Origin: Tubulanus polymorphus
Lineage: Eukaryota; Nemertea; Palaeonemertea; Tubulaniformes; Tubulanidae
DNA: 64,000 nt
Direction of reading: 5' to 3'
Assembly (NCBI RefSeq): GCF_964204645.1
Contig: NC_134033.1
Span: forward strand, 16,122,155-16,186,154
Part shown: in pieces, positions 1 to 10,131 of the stretch
Layout of the letters: each line of letters opens with the position of its first letter
How positions within the stretch are numbered: the stretch's first letter is position 1
Translations under genes and position numbers: made by a program
The notes under the pieces: generated by a model
Told to the model about the DNA's origin: nothing
Seen by the model: the letters and a program-made list of their open reading frames with translations, nothing else
Database searches by the model: none

Positions 1-98
1 AGTTGAAGAAACAGAACGGAATCGTAGCTCGAATGTATTCGAGTGCTCGTATCCGATACGGATCGGGTATATTTTCAAGACGCTCGATTTTGTCTTAC

Positions 99-284
99 CT
101 CTTCAACGTATCGATTTCTATCCGCCGCGCCGCCGGTGACGGTCGTCGGGTTGTTGGTTAGCCGCGTGGCGTTTAGTCGCATTATTTTATCGAGCATCAA
201 GATAAAGACGAGACTGGCGAACACAGTCGCCGCCGTGAAAAACCAGTAATCCTCGGTTAAGATTCGGTATAATATCGACGCCAT
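99..284 (-). CDS. candidate first coding exon, small single-pass membrane protein
   Basis: I do not recognise the family. The minus strand is open from a Met at 284 (an alternative upstream Met is at 317) to an AAGAG|GTAAGA splice donor, so coding would stop at 99 and continue in an exon outside the window. The 62 residues contain one hydrophobic segment (about residues 10-30, WFFTAATVFASLVFILMLDK), a basic flank after it and a polar, Thr-rich tail. That is the layout of a short type I or type II membrane protein with no cleavable signal. No upstream promoter element is obvious. A chance ORF of this size is possible. The good donor and the membrane segment are the only support. Confidence 0.35.
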
Positions 285-317
285 GTTTATCGTTACATCT
301 ATACCGGCTGGTATCAT

Positions 318-2073
318 ATCTGATAGTACTAGTATTCATTATCAAGGTCGCATACCGATAATAAAATGGTTCTCTAGCATATATAGGTTGGCACATCTGT
401 TCCAGAAATTGATATATTGTCCGGTGCTAAATATGTGAAAAAATTACATAGTTGACAAGTAGAAACGTATACAAAAAAGTAATATAACGCTGATGGCGAA
501 AGGCAGCTCGGTCTTCTTGGTGTTGGTTTGTCAAAAATTTTGTCTTGAATTGGTTTAGATTATTTTCAAGAATGTCCGTTAATTTCTATGGGTGAGTGTG
601 AAAAGTTTTGGTAATTAGAATTTGGGATACGAACTGTTCAGGTTAAGAGTTTGTAAAGATCCGACCCAAAATCAGTTCATTTTGAATAAAGACTGAAGAT
701 AGGGCGGAGAATTCTCCCGAAAAGAAAAACAGAATTTACAGTTATCTTTTCATCGCGTTTGTGGGGTTTTTAAGAGCTTTTACGCTCCCAGTGTATCACG
801 TCTAGTGTTTTCTTTTCGTATGAAGACCAATGTTTCATAAAATAAACAAATTGTTTAATTGAAAACAAAATCGAATCTGTCATGAAATCACGGGCTCGAT
901 GGTCTCTAAGACTATAACGGTTCTTTTCGGCGTTCTCGAGATTTCGTGCTTCGACGTTTTTGTCAAAACTACAGAACCCACGACATTAATGGTCAACTAT
1001 CATTCGAGCACTGATTAAAACGAATGATATTCTGATGAATTTATGACAAGAAAAAACAATCGCTTCGTTGAATTCTTATTTCCTGGCCGACGTGAACAGT
1101 CGGAAAGCCTGACTCCGCGTGCGCTGTTAGAGATTTACAGTTAGACGATTAGAACAATAAACTCATTTTACTCTGCGACTCGGCGCGCATAATACCGGAC
1201 GCTGCTTTATCTACTTCCGGTACACGCAGACGGTCGCGGTGTTGAAAAACGGGAACGGAAACCGTGCGACTTACAATAAACATCGAAATTAGACTCGAAC
1301 TGACGTTGACAGCAAAAACTAAGCCGGTTGATTACGACTCGACACTGGACAACTTAGTGGCATTTTATGTACCTGATGCACGCGCGACAATAGTCGACGT
1401 TTTCTCGCTAATTTGCGGCGAAAAGCTCGTCAGAAAATGACGTGAATTGCGGATATTGCCCCGACTTCAACTAACCTGAAACGAGTGATTTTTCCGTAAC
1501 AAAAACGTAGGCTCTATGATACAGTAAACCTCGCCTAAGTCGGACAAACCGGGACCGGTGGCAAAATTGGTCCGCGCGGTTCAAGCTAGCGAAGTTCGAC
1601 CGATGTCAGAAAAATGATTTCGTTTTTCTGTCAGAGTTAGTAAAAAAATCAGAGTTGGCTAAGTCCGAACTAGGCGAAGTTTATTGTATATTCTAAAAAC
1701 CAAGTCAGGAATATTCATCGGCTAAGATACACTTTGTAAATTTGAGTTTTTTTAGGGACTTCATGTGTGAAGGATTATGAACTGGGAATCTTGCAGAAAC
1801 TCGATCACGCTGAGCATTATATAGTACAGCGTTCCGTTCGTTGTTGAATGTTTCTGAAAGTTTTTGACAACTCGCGGAAGGAAATATCGCGAAATTTTAT
1901 TTGAATCACTCAAACGCTTTATTTGCGGAACGTGTTTGAAAATAGTTACGAACGCCGACCGATCAGGGATTATTGTTTATTCAATTATGATACGATTTCG
2001 ACAGGTTGAGTCGATGGTACGTATCGGGAGGTAGAAGCGGTAAATACTTGCGAATTACGGGTTTTCATGCGCG
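318..2073. other. intergenic stretch, no gene seen
   Basis: No open frame with signal, domain or convincing splice sites was found on either strand. The only structured element is the short inverted-repeat transposon at 1520-1688. Confidence 0.6.
1520..1688. mobile_element. MITE with Tc1/pogo-like TIRs and TA target duplication
   Basis: A 169-bp element. Its left end starts TACAGTAAACCTCGCCTA and its right end read in reverse complement starts TACAATAAACTTCGCCTA, giving terminal inverted repeats of about 25 bp flanked by TA. CAGT-type ends and a TA target site are typical of Tc1/mariner-pogo (Tigger) derived MITEs. A related element is at 36424-36598 and a left-end fragment lies near 37284. 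There is no transposase coding capacity. Confidence 0.7.
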
Positions 2074-2080
2074 TATAAAA
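2074..2080 (+). promoter_or_regulatory. TATA box of the fibrinogen-related gene
   Basis: TATAAAA lies 55 bp upstream of the ATG at 2135, which would put transcription start near 2105 and leave a short 5' UTR. The spacing suits a highly expressed secreted-protein gene. Not proven. Confidence 0.5.
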
Positions 2081-2134
2081 CCGGGATAAACTTCTCTATT
2101 TTATGTCGATTTACGCAAAAATGGTTTCGAGAAA

Positions 2135-4504
2135 ATGAAATTCTTAAACAGAGTCGACGTGAAGTTTCTAATTCTGTTAATTTTCCGGCGAATTTTCTGG
2201 ATATCTCCCGTGAACGCGCAGTCGTCGCGGTTTGCCGTCTTCGTAAGCGTACAGGTGCAGCCTGGACTGGCTCTATTGCAGGTTTACGCCGACAGTCGAC
2301 TGGTCTGCGCTAAAACCTGTCTGGAAGTGGAGAACTGCGGATCCTACGTGTATCCGGCATCGGGACCGGACCCGCGAACGAATTGTCATCTATTTCTAGC
2401 TGGTCCCTCGCATCCGGACGCGTCCGTCGTTAATCATTACGTGAAGGTAAGGGAAACAATCGAAAAAGATTTTAAGACAACGCGAAAAATAGGAGGAAAT
2501 GATTAGAAATCAAAACGACAAAAAATGAATGAATGTCAAATTCTACTTTTTGTTTTTAAGATGCTGCAGTTGCTCAAAGTTGGTTAAAGATAACCGGTCG
2601 ATAAATACCATAGTTTACTCTAACCAACTTTTGAGCAACTGGCCCAGGATTTTTCTAATAGAAAGAATCACATTTGGTTTATTAGGAATAAACTCAGAAT
2701 ATAAAGATTCGCTGTTTTATTCATTATTTGATAAATTCATTTCTAAACCTTTCACCGCAAAAAGTTAGTTTAATTGACAAAATCGTGGGACTCGAACTTA
2801 TCAGTGAATCTAATGGTGAATGTCGCGAGTAGGTGTCACCCGCAAAATGGTCATTCTTCACGAAATTGTTATCGCGCAATTTCTGCGCTGAGTTCGAGTC
2901 CGCGAAATTCCAATTTGCAAAAAGCACCGAGGGAACAGGGTTAATGCGCGCATACTCTGATGAACCCTAACTAGTGATTTTTAAGTTCATTAATGATGTA
3001 AAAATTACATTTAGATTTTCTTTTCTTTCATATTTTCCAATCTAATGTTTGAAAAGACAACAATTCCAACGACAAGCACGACTGAGCCGACAACTACCAA
3101 CGAGCCGACAACAACAACGACTGTGCCGACAACAACAACTGTGCCGACAACAACTACAAATCCGACAACAACTGTGCCGACAACAACAACCGTGCCGACA
3201 ACAACAAATGTGCCGACAACAACAACTGTTCCGACAACAACTACTGTGCCGACAACTACTACTGTTCCGACAACCACAACCGTGCCGACAACAACAACTG
3301 TGCCGACAACAACAACTGTGCCGACAACAACAACTGTGCCGACAACAACTACTGTGCCGACAACAACTACTGTGCCGACAACTACCACAAATCCGACAAC
3401 CACAACTGTGCCGACAACCACAACTGTGCCGACAACTACTACTGTGCCGACAACAACGGCCCCGAAAGCAACCATGCTTTCACACTGCGGTAAGAACTAG
3501 TATTAGGTCTACGGGACGTACATTGTAAGGTTTCAATTCTCTAGTCAAATGACAAACTATTTAAACTGTTATTCCACGTTTCTGTGTGATTTTTTTTCTT
3601 ATGCCCTATATTTTGGTTTTGTGTTTATTCCGTGAGGAAAATCTTCATATTTCTTATATTTGTTCATTTATCTCGCTTTTCGTCATTCGGATCTTGATTT
3701 GAAATGAAATTGAAATTTATTTTCATTAAAATGTTAACTTATTGGATGATATTACGAATACAAGTAACGAGGAAAACATGATAACGGGGCTACATGGAGA
3801 GACTGAAACTGTCTATCTAGGCCGTATCAACCAGAAGCGTATTTCCAAAAACTATAATCCCATTGAATTGTTCATTTAAAGTCACTATACGGGACTGCAG
3901 CTTTTGAAGTAATCTGTTTTCATTTTCATCCGTAGGAACTGGCAAGGTTTATAACTTCGAGTTGCCACGAGATTCGGTGGATAGCGCGTGGTACATCGTG
4001 GTGCGGAGATTGGACGGTTCGTTGAGTTTCGATCGTACCTGGGCCGAGTACCGCGCCGGGTTCGGCGATACTTCCGGTAGCTTCTTCATCGGGAACGATA
4101 ACTTATTCGCCCTGACAGGAGAATGCCCAACTAGAATGCGTGTTGTGATCACAGATAATGGGCAGAAGAAGACATCGGATGTGTATGATTTATTCAGATT
4201 GGCAGACGAGAGCAACAATTATCAATTAACCGTTTCTATAGGTCAATCTCCGGGTACGGGTATAGGAGACGGAATGGCTGAACTGTCCGGCGTCATGTTC
4301 TCCACCAAAGACAAAGACAACGATGATGATTCCTCGAGAAACCTTGCCGCCGAACAGCAGGGCGGTTTCTGGCTCACCAAGCAGTTTAACACGAATTTGT
4401 ACGGTACAATCGGCGGTACGTGTATATGGACGAAGTCGGAGGGTTTCGGCATGACTACGGAATATAAACCAATAACTGTTGAAATTCAGATTAAGAAACT
4501 ATAA
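2135..4504 (+). CDS. secreted fibrinogen-related protein: PAN/Apple-like region, mucin linker, fibrinogen domain
   Basis: Complete three-exon gene: 2135-2446, 3057-3489 and 3936-4504 join in frame (1314 nt, 437 residues). Donors are GTAAGG and GTAAGA; acceptors follow GAAAAG and CCGTAG. Exon 1 encodes a hydrophobic signal region (about residues 8-30, ending near VNAQ) and a short cysteine region (CAKTCLEVENCG, later NCHLFLAG) like a PAN/Apple domain, ending exactly on a codon. Exon 2 is almost pure Thr/Pro (PTTTTV repeats). Exon 3 is a fibrinogen C-terminal domain: WYIVVRRLDGSLSFDRTW, YRAGFGD, FFIGNDNLFALTGECPTRM, then GGFWL and NLYG. Such proteins act as extracellular lectins or immune recognition molecules (ficolin/FREP type). 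The domain is divergent: the usual Cys before the GGWW-like motif is replaced (EQQGGFWL), which may alter the ligand and calcium site. The linker architecture is my inference from splice signals; the frame agreement across all junctions supports it. Confidence 0.88.
2567..2641. mobile_element. 75-bp palindromic MITE (CAGTTGCTCAAAAGTTGGTTA family) in intron 1
   Basis: Ends CAGTTGCTCAAAGTTGGTTA and its near-exact inverse TAACCAACTTTTGAGCAACTG flank a short centre. Related copies are at 7095-7211 and 34182-34300, with a decayed copy at about 7532-7622. It is non-coding and inserted in intron 1 of the fibrinogen-related gene. Confidence 0.7.
3057..3462 (+). repeat. coding Thr/Pro minisatellite (15-bp unit, PTTTT[VN])
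   Basis: About two dozen variants of a 15-bp unit reading CCGACAACAACAACTGTG encode a five-residue Pro-Thr4-Val repeat, with NEP and NP variants. It is in frame with both neighbouring exons, so it is a dense O-glycosylation (mucin) linker, not satellite DNA. Units differ at third positions (ACA/ACT/ACC), which suggests selection for the protein or an old array. Confidence 0.85.
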
Positions 4505-4585
4505 GTGTCTGTCTCATTAAACACTCCGAGAAGTTGTTCGGTCGTAAACCATCATCATTGTGCGAGACATTCTAAAGAAAATTCG

Positions 4586-4591
4586 AATAAA
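4586..4591 (+). terminator. poly(A) signal AATAAA of the fibrinogen-related gene
   Basis: AATAAA lies 82 bp after the stop codon, followed by a T-rich stretch (TTGTTTCTCCCTTGATATTGTG). Confidence 0.6.
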
Positions 4592-7094
4592 AACTCAATT
4601 GTTTCTCCCTTGATATTGTGTTACAGTCGTTTCTTTCTTCGTTTCGCGAAACGGCGACTAGGCCTGGTGGCGATATAATGGAAACATTTTCAGTGAATTC
4701 TCCCCGATTCTGTTGTATGGTCGTGCGACTTATGATGACGTTGTGTTACTAACCGTGGTCTTAAGATCTTAGCCACTTTGAGCAGTAGCATTCCTTGCTT
4801 AACCTAAAAAACGCTTAGAACCGCGTTGGTTAAGTGATTCTATTTGAGACTACGAGCTTTCGCTACTAAAGTACATTGTAGCTTTGTCATAAGCAAAGTC
4901 GATGGAGAAACAACAGTATTAATAGCGAGAGTGACACTAATTGGTACAATACAGATTAAGCTGTACATATTGATTGTTTTTATGCAAATTAGATCATTGC
5001 CATTGATTGTTACGTATATATCACGTGTCAAGAAGTAAAGCGCGTTGTGATTGGCCGGAAGTGCATAAACTGCCCATACAGAACCGCCGATAAATCAAGG
5101 CAAAAGGCTTTCTCTTCATTCCACGCCACGGTTTCATATCAGCGACGCTTATTACAAGTAATATGAGCTATGTGGGCATTTTATTGCTTACAGCGGAGCT
5201 TTTATCCAATTTATGGACGATCGCCGTGTGGCGAAGAAAACCTTTAAATCACCACCGAATCACGCGTTCGTGTTGAACACGTAGTCCCGCCGAGTCTCTA
5301 GTAACTGGCTATGATAATCATCATCCAAATCGATGGCAAATAACGAATATCTAACAATTAAACAATTAACTAAACAATTAACATTATTTTTATTATAACA
5401 ATAGCAAAAATACAATATATCGTGAGATCTAGAGTTATATATATATACAATCAAATATCCATTCACGGTTTGAATTTTATATTATGCGTATTAAATGCTG
5501 TAACAAACATCGAAAAATTTTAATGCCCCTCTCGTTGAGACGCATTCACCATCTTACTCGTCGTGCCATTTTTTTAAAGTTCGTACCTACGCATACTAAA
5601 ACGTTATTACATAGCTAGAATTTAAAATCAGCCGCATTCATTCAAAGAAGTGCTATATCTACGGAAGCTTTCGAATGTATTTACGATTCAGTGAGAAATA
5701 TTTAGATTTTCTGACGAGCTCGTCGGTAAATGGGAAAAAATATTCTAACTAATAATGATTTTAATGTTATTTCATTCGTAAATAAAGAATAACAATAATA
5801 ATCATGATAAACTTATCGAGTTTCTGACGAGCTATTTCTCATATCGTCAAAAATACCTGTATTATTTTTCTTAATTTTTTCATCATGTACCCAGGACGTT
5901 TCCGTACATATCGCACTCGCGTTCAATTTATTACAATATTCTTTCGTACTGAGGATGGTATATAACATGTTTGTATTCGTAGCCACGATCGGGGTATTTA
6001 CAGAATACACAATTGAAACCGTAATAACGCGATTCTGAAATAACGCCTTTTTTCGTTTTTTCGCTGTCGCGACGCCTATATTTACGGTAATACGTGATGT
6101 AATTATGATATGTGCATAAAACGCGGGTGTGGTCGCGGCCGATCCCACACACGAGTTCGCCAGCAACATAAACAAATACATATTTAGTTTATTACCCGCC
6201 GTGTCAACCGAATTCGTTTCGCTTTGTTTAACTTGCCTATAAACATCGCTATCTCGTAATGTACGTTAATCTAAAAGTAAAACGCGTTTATGTCATTATT
6301 TTCGGAGAAATGTTCGTTTGGTTTTTGTGATTGATCGGTAGAACAGTGTCGGCTGGAAATTTGGGAAATGTTTGGAGTTTCCCCGGCGTGCCCGCGCGCG
6401 TGCCGGTCGCACGTCAAATTCTGTTTGTTTTGTAACTATGTATTTTGAGCTATTTCGTTTGTTTATGTCGACGAACGTTTGTCAATCGTATTAAGTGTCT
6501 GTTTGCGTGCCTTCAAACGGCACTCGCTTAAGCGGAATCTATTAGACAATGCAAACAGATACCGGCCGCGCCGTCAAAATACATCGAAATATATCGACGA
6601 TAACAATAAAATGGAAACTGTGTCTTCTAAACAAAATTGATAGACATGAACTAACAAACTGCCTTAGACAAATATAGATCGAACTAAAATATTTGAAGTA
6701 GACTCCATTCGAATAGGTTCTAAGTTACGTCAAATAGGTCAATTTTGAAAGCTAGAATTATGAAACTTTGATGAACGTAAACGCTTTGGTTTTGACTGGA
6801 AAATTAAGCGAAATTATCCTTTACAAAATTAAGCTTATTTTTAGTAAATAAACTCGGTAATGCGGTACCGGCACCGTTACAGTGACAAGCGAAGATTCAG
6901 TGATAATTCACCAGGATCGCTAGTGGCACTGTGGGTCACCGTGCTTCAATTTCCTTATACATTTTCATTAAATTCGAATCTAATTTCATCGAAAATGAAC
7001 TGATTTTCACAACGAACAGCCCAGTGTTTTGTTGCGCCATCTGGTGAGTGCCGGTTTCCCATTATCGGTTGCAAACAACCCGCGATTTTAAGAC
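4592..7094. other. intergenic stretch, no confident gene
   Basis: Between the fibrinogen-related gene and the GPCR. Two overlapping minus-strand frames at 5813-6181 and 5931-6152 are open. One begins with a signal-like MYLFMLLANSCVGSA, the other is Cys/Tyr-rich, but they are in different frames and no splice site joins them, so I do not call a gene. Near 4845-4905 there is a TACGAGCTTTCGCTACTA motif that also occurs near 30145 and 35750 (dispersed repeat tail). Confidence 0.5.
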
Positions 7095-7211
7095 CAGTTG
7101 TTCATAAGTTGGTTAAAGTAAAACGGTACAAAACTGTCATAGTCATCATTACATGGTTACTGTGTTTAATTATTAACACGCTCAGTCTAACCAACATTTG
7201 ATGAGCAACTG
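7095..7211. mobile_element. MITE, CAGTTG...AAGTTGGTTA family, second copy
   Basis: The left end CAGTTGTTCATAAGTTGGTTAA and right end TAACCAACATTTGATGAGCAACTG form imperfect terminal inverted repeats around a 70-bp AT-rich centre. It is longer than the copy at 2567 because its centre is less deleted. Confidence 0.6.
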
Positions 7212-7226
7212 GTTATTTTACAGTTA

Positions 7227-7498
7227 AGCTGCGATCACACGAGCGTTTTGGCCGTTAACACGGGTGCCAAATAGACCCGTGCCTGTTTCGCCAGACCAAA
7301 AACGTCAGACCAGGACCGGGCCCAATTCTAGCACGGAAGTAATGACAGTGTTTGCAACTGTTTCCAGAAATGACTCACTTCGTTTTGTTCTAGTATTGTT
7401 TAGTATCGAGTGAGTGGTTTACGTGTTAGCACTCTCTCTCTCGAGCCTGGTCCGTTCCAATTTGACCCGGGCCAAATCGTCTCCGTGCGATCGCGGCT
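7227..7498. mobile_element. MITE with AGCYGCGATCACACG TIRs and TTA target duplication
   Basis: The 272-bp element starts AGCTGCGATCACACGAGCG; its inverted end reads AGCCGCGATCGCACGGAG. TTA flanks both sides (7224-7226 and 7499-7501), a 3-bp duplication typical of PIF/Harbinger-type elements. Sub-terminal GGCCCGGG/GACCCGGG blocks and repeated GTGCCAAAT-like words occur inside. A second, shorter copy is at 29673-29883. No coding capacity. Confidence 0.75.
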
Positions 7499-7727
7499 TT
7501 AGAGACAAGTTTAGCTCCCAAGAGCTCAGAAAGTTAGTTGAAGTTAACCATTGGATAAATAACATGATAACACAAGTTTTATCGTCACAGTGTAAGGTGA
7601 GCTTTAACCAACTTTTGAGAAACACTGATGGTCAACATGGCATTTACCGATTTACGTCATATCGGCCGTCGAAGTTGGGTATTTGAACAGTCCGCCACAA
7701 AATGGCGCCTTAGAAACTAGAAACTTG

Positions 7728-7733
7728 TTTATT
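7728..7733 (-). terminator. poly(A) signal of the GPCR gene
   Basis: On the minus strand AATAAA starts two bases after the TAG stop codon. If used, the 3' UTR would be extremely short, so a further downstream signal may also be used. Confidence 0.4.
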
Positions 7734-7735
7734 TA

Positions 7736-8794
7736 CTAACTATTTAAAGTATCCCCGAAAGCGCTGGCCGCGTGTCTGTTCGAATCGGTAGCCGTGGACC
7801 GATTACAGCTTAGAATCTGCTTGAAAGCTCGACGAAACCCAGAGCTGCCCAACGCGTACAGCACCGGATTCACTGCCGAGTTGGCGTGACTCAGCAATAT
7901 AGCCGCCATTAGGATCTCGAACGGAAATCGAACGTCTGGCCGTAGGACGGTTAACGAATTGAGAATATGTAGCGGTAGCCAGCAAATAGCGAAAAAAACG
8001 CAGATACCGGCGAGAGATTTCGCCGCTTTACTGTGACGAGTGACCTTCCCGTTGGCGTTATTGTGTCCGGCCATTTCTAGCACGGCGATTTGATGCAGTT
8101 GTTTCTTGACGATAAAGAATATATAGGCGTAAATAGCCAACAGAATCAGCAGCGGGATCAGCACGCATCCGAAAAAATTAAAATACACCATGTATTCCAT
8201 GTCGATAACGTGCATGAAGCTGCACTGGCCGTCGGGTGGGAGGGTTCCGTGCCAGCCGAACACCGGAACCATCCCGATTAGTAACGACGCCAGCCAGGTA
8301 ACGATGATGACTACGACGGCCGCTGTGCCCGAGCACCAGCGTTGATAGACGTACGGGTGCTTGATGGCGACGAATCGTTCCAAAGCGATCGCCAACAGGC
8401 TGAATATAGAACTTTGTGTTAACATAACCACGATCGAATTCACTAGTAAACATCCGTAGAAGTCGTTGTAAGGGAAACCGGTGCTGGCGGCTATTGCGCA
8501 CGGTAACGCCACCAGTCCGACCAGAAAGTCCGCGATCGCCAGATTCACGATGAAATAGTTTGTGACCGTTCGTAGGTGCGAATTCAACATAACGGCCGCG
8601 ATTACTAAACTATTGCCCAGGATAGCGGCTACGGCTATTCCGAGTTCGACAGTAATGTTGACGATGTCGGTGGCGGTCATCGCGGAGCTGTTAGTGGCGG
8701 AGGTCGTCGCGCGAGGCCCCGAGTTTAGTCCGGACTGATTTACCGCGTCTAGCGAGGCGGCCGAGGACGGGGTGATCTCAGCTGTGGTGACCAT
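7736..8794 (-). CDS. adenosine-receptor-like class A GPCR
   Basis: A 352-residue seven-helix receptor in one exon. Diagnostic adenosine-receptor features are visible: ITVELGIAVAAILGN in helix 1, VTNYFIVNLAIADFLVG in helix 2, GCLL and LTQSSIFSLLAIALERF in helix 3, FGWHG in loop 2, CWLPLHILNS in helix 6 and the helix 7 run SHANSAVNPVLYALG followed by FRRAF. The DRY motif is ERF and NPxxY is NPVLY. The Asn-rich N-terminus (NQS, NSS) has glycosylation sequons. Ligand would be extracellular adenosine, coupling through G proteins at the plasma membrane. I chose the Met at 8794. The frame stays open to a Met at 8878, but a TTTTTTTTTTGCAG acceptor on the minus strand at about 8834 suggests the upstream part is intron, with a non-coding or short coding exon further upstream. 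Length matches the family (about 320-410 residues). Confidence 0.9.
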   Translation of the reverse strand: MVTTAEITPSSAASLDAVNQSGLNSGPRATTSATNSSAMTATDIVNITVELGIAVAAILGNSLVIAAVMLNSHLRTVTNYFIVNLAIADFLVGLVALPCAIAASTGFPYNDFYGCLLVNSIVVMLTQSSIFSLLAIALERFVAIKHPYVYQRWCSGTAAVVVIIVTWLASLLIGMVPVFGWHGTLPPDGQCSFMHVIDMEYMVYFNFFGCVLIPLLILLAIYAYIFFIVKKQLHQIAVLEMAGHNNANGKVTRHSKAAKSLAGICVFFAICWLPLHILNSLTVLRPDVRFPFEILMAAILLSHANSAVNPVLYALGSSGFRRAFKQILSCNRSTATDSNRHAASAFGDTLNS

Positions 8795-8879
8795 TTTATC
8801 CGACGATACCGAGCCTAGTCGACAACAGCTGCAGCTGCAAAAAAAAAACGCTATCAAAACATCGGTTTCCATAGACACA

Positions 8880-9729
8880 CGCTATCTATATTTGACTTGA
8901 TTAAAAAAGCCCCACAATTAAAATGAATCATTATGATCTTAATAGTTCGACGTTTCGAGTCGATCTAGTCGTGTGATCTATGAGCTGTTTTGAATGGCTC
9001 ATAGATTTTATTGCACGCACGCGTGCGTATATGTGTGTATTTTAGTCAAGGCGTCCCACATTTGCATGAGACTACCTTTCCGGACGGCCTAGATCTACTG
9101 AAGGGAGAACTAAAAGATGGATCGAATAAACGATAATATTTTTGAGTTACAATATCCGGGCCATGTTTCAAAATTGAAGAGCGGGTGCCATTTGCACAGT
9201 CGTGACCTTGACGGCCAAAAGGCGTCTATAAACTCATGACTTTGGGGCTGGTTCTTTATAAGGTTGTCATACTTTCACAGGTTTTTCTTTAAATTGTGGA
9301 TTTTCTTTGATAAATATCATTTCTAATGACATTGCTATAAGTGATTATTTCTTTGGTTCAATATCAAAAGCGTACGGTGTCAGGCTCGCCTGCGCACCTC
9401 TTCAAACCTACAGCGATCTATAACGCGATAGCAAATAACAGGCAAACAATATCTAAATCGTGTCTATTTCGGTGGCGCAATCAGAAAGCAATTTGTGGAT
9501 GAAAGAAAGGTAGAAAATTGATACGCGTATCAATAATAAATGGTTACACGAATAGAGTGAATGGGGAATTGTGTGACTGTAGAGTCTATGAGTTCAGAGA
9601 GCACTTTAATAAATAAACTGACTAGTGTTCTTTAAGAAACAGAAAGCATTAGAAATAAGTATATACAATGGATTTGCAGTGAAATTTGCCGATCTTATAA
9701 TCTTATTTTTGTATGAAATGTCGTATACT
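8880..9729. other. intergenic, nothing coding seen
   Basis: Upstream region of the receptor gene. It should contain its 5' exon and promoter but I could not identify them. A short GTGTGCGTATATGTGTG-type alternating purine-pyrimidine tract lies near 9018. Confidence 0.5.
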
Positions 9730-10131
9730 AACATCAACATCACCATCAACATCAACATCAACATCATCATCAACAACATCATCATTTCATCAACATCAAC
9801 ATCACCATCAACCTCATCTTCAACATCAACATCAACATCAACATCAACAACATCATCATTAACATCATCATCAACATCAATATCACCACCAACATCAACA
9901 TCGTCATCAACATCATCATTAACAACAACATCAAGATCAATCCTCAACATCATCATCAACATCAACATCATCATCAACATCAACCTCATCATCAACATCA
10001 TCATCAACATCATCATCAACATCAACCTCATCATCAACATCATCATTTCATCAACATCACCATCAACCTCATCATTAACATCATCATAAACAACATCATC
10101 ATTTCATCAATCTCAACATCAACAACAACAT
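9730..10131. repeat. ATC/CATCAA microsatellite, about 400 bp
   Basis: An almost uninterrupted mixture of ATC, AAC and CATCAA units. Because the unit is three bases, long ORFs (poly-Ile/Asn/Ser/Thr on one strand, poly-Met/Asp on the other) run through it. These are artefacts. Confidence 0.9.

Noticed and set aside
3011..3475. 154-codon Val/Gly frame antisense to the Thr/Pro exon
   Set aside because: Antisense of the PTTTTV repeat.
9606..10089. Poly-Met/Asp and poly-Ile/Asn frames
   Set aside because: Trinucleotide microsatellite; no coding context.
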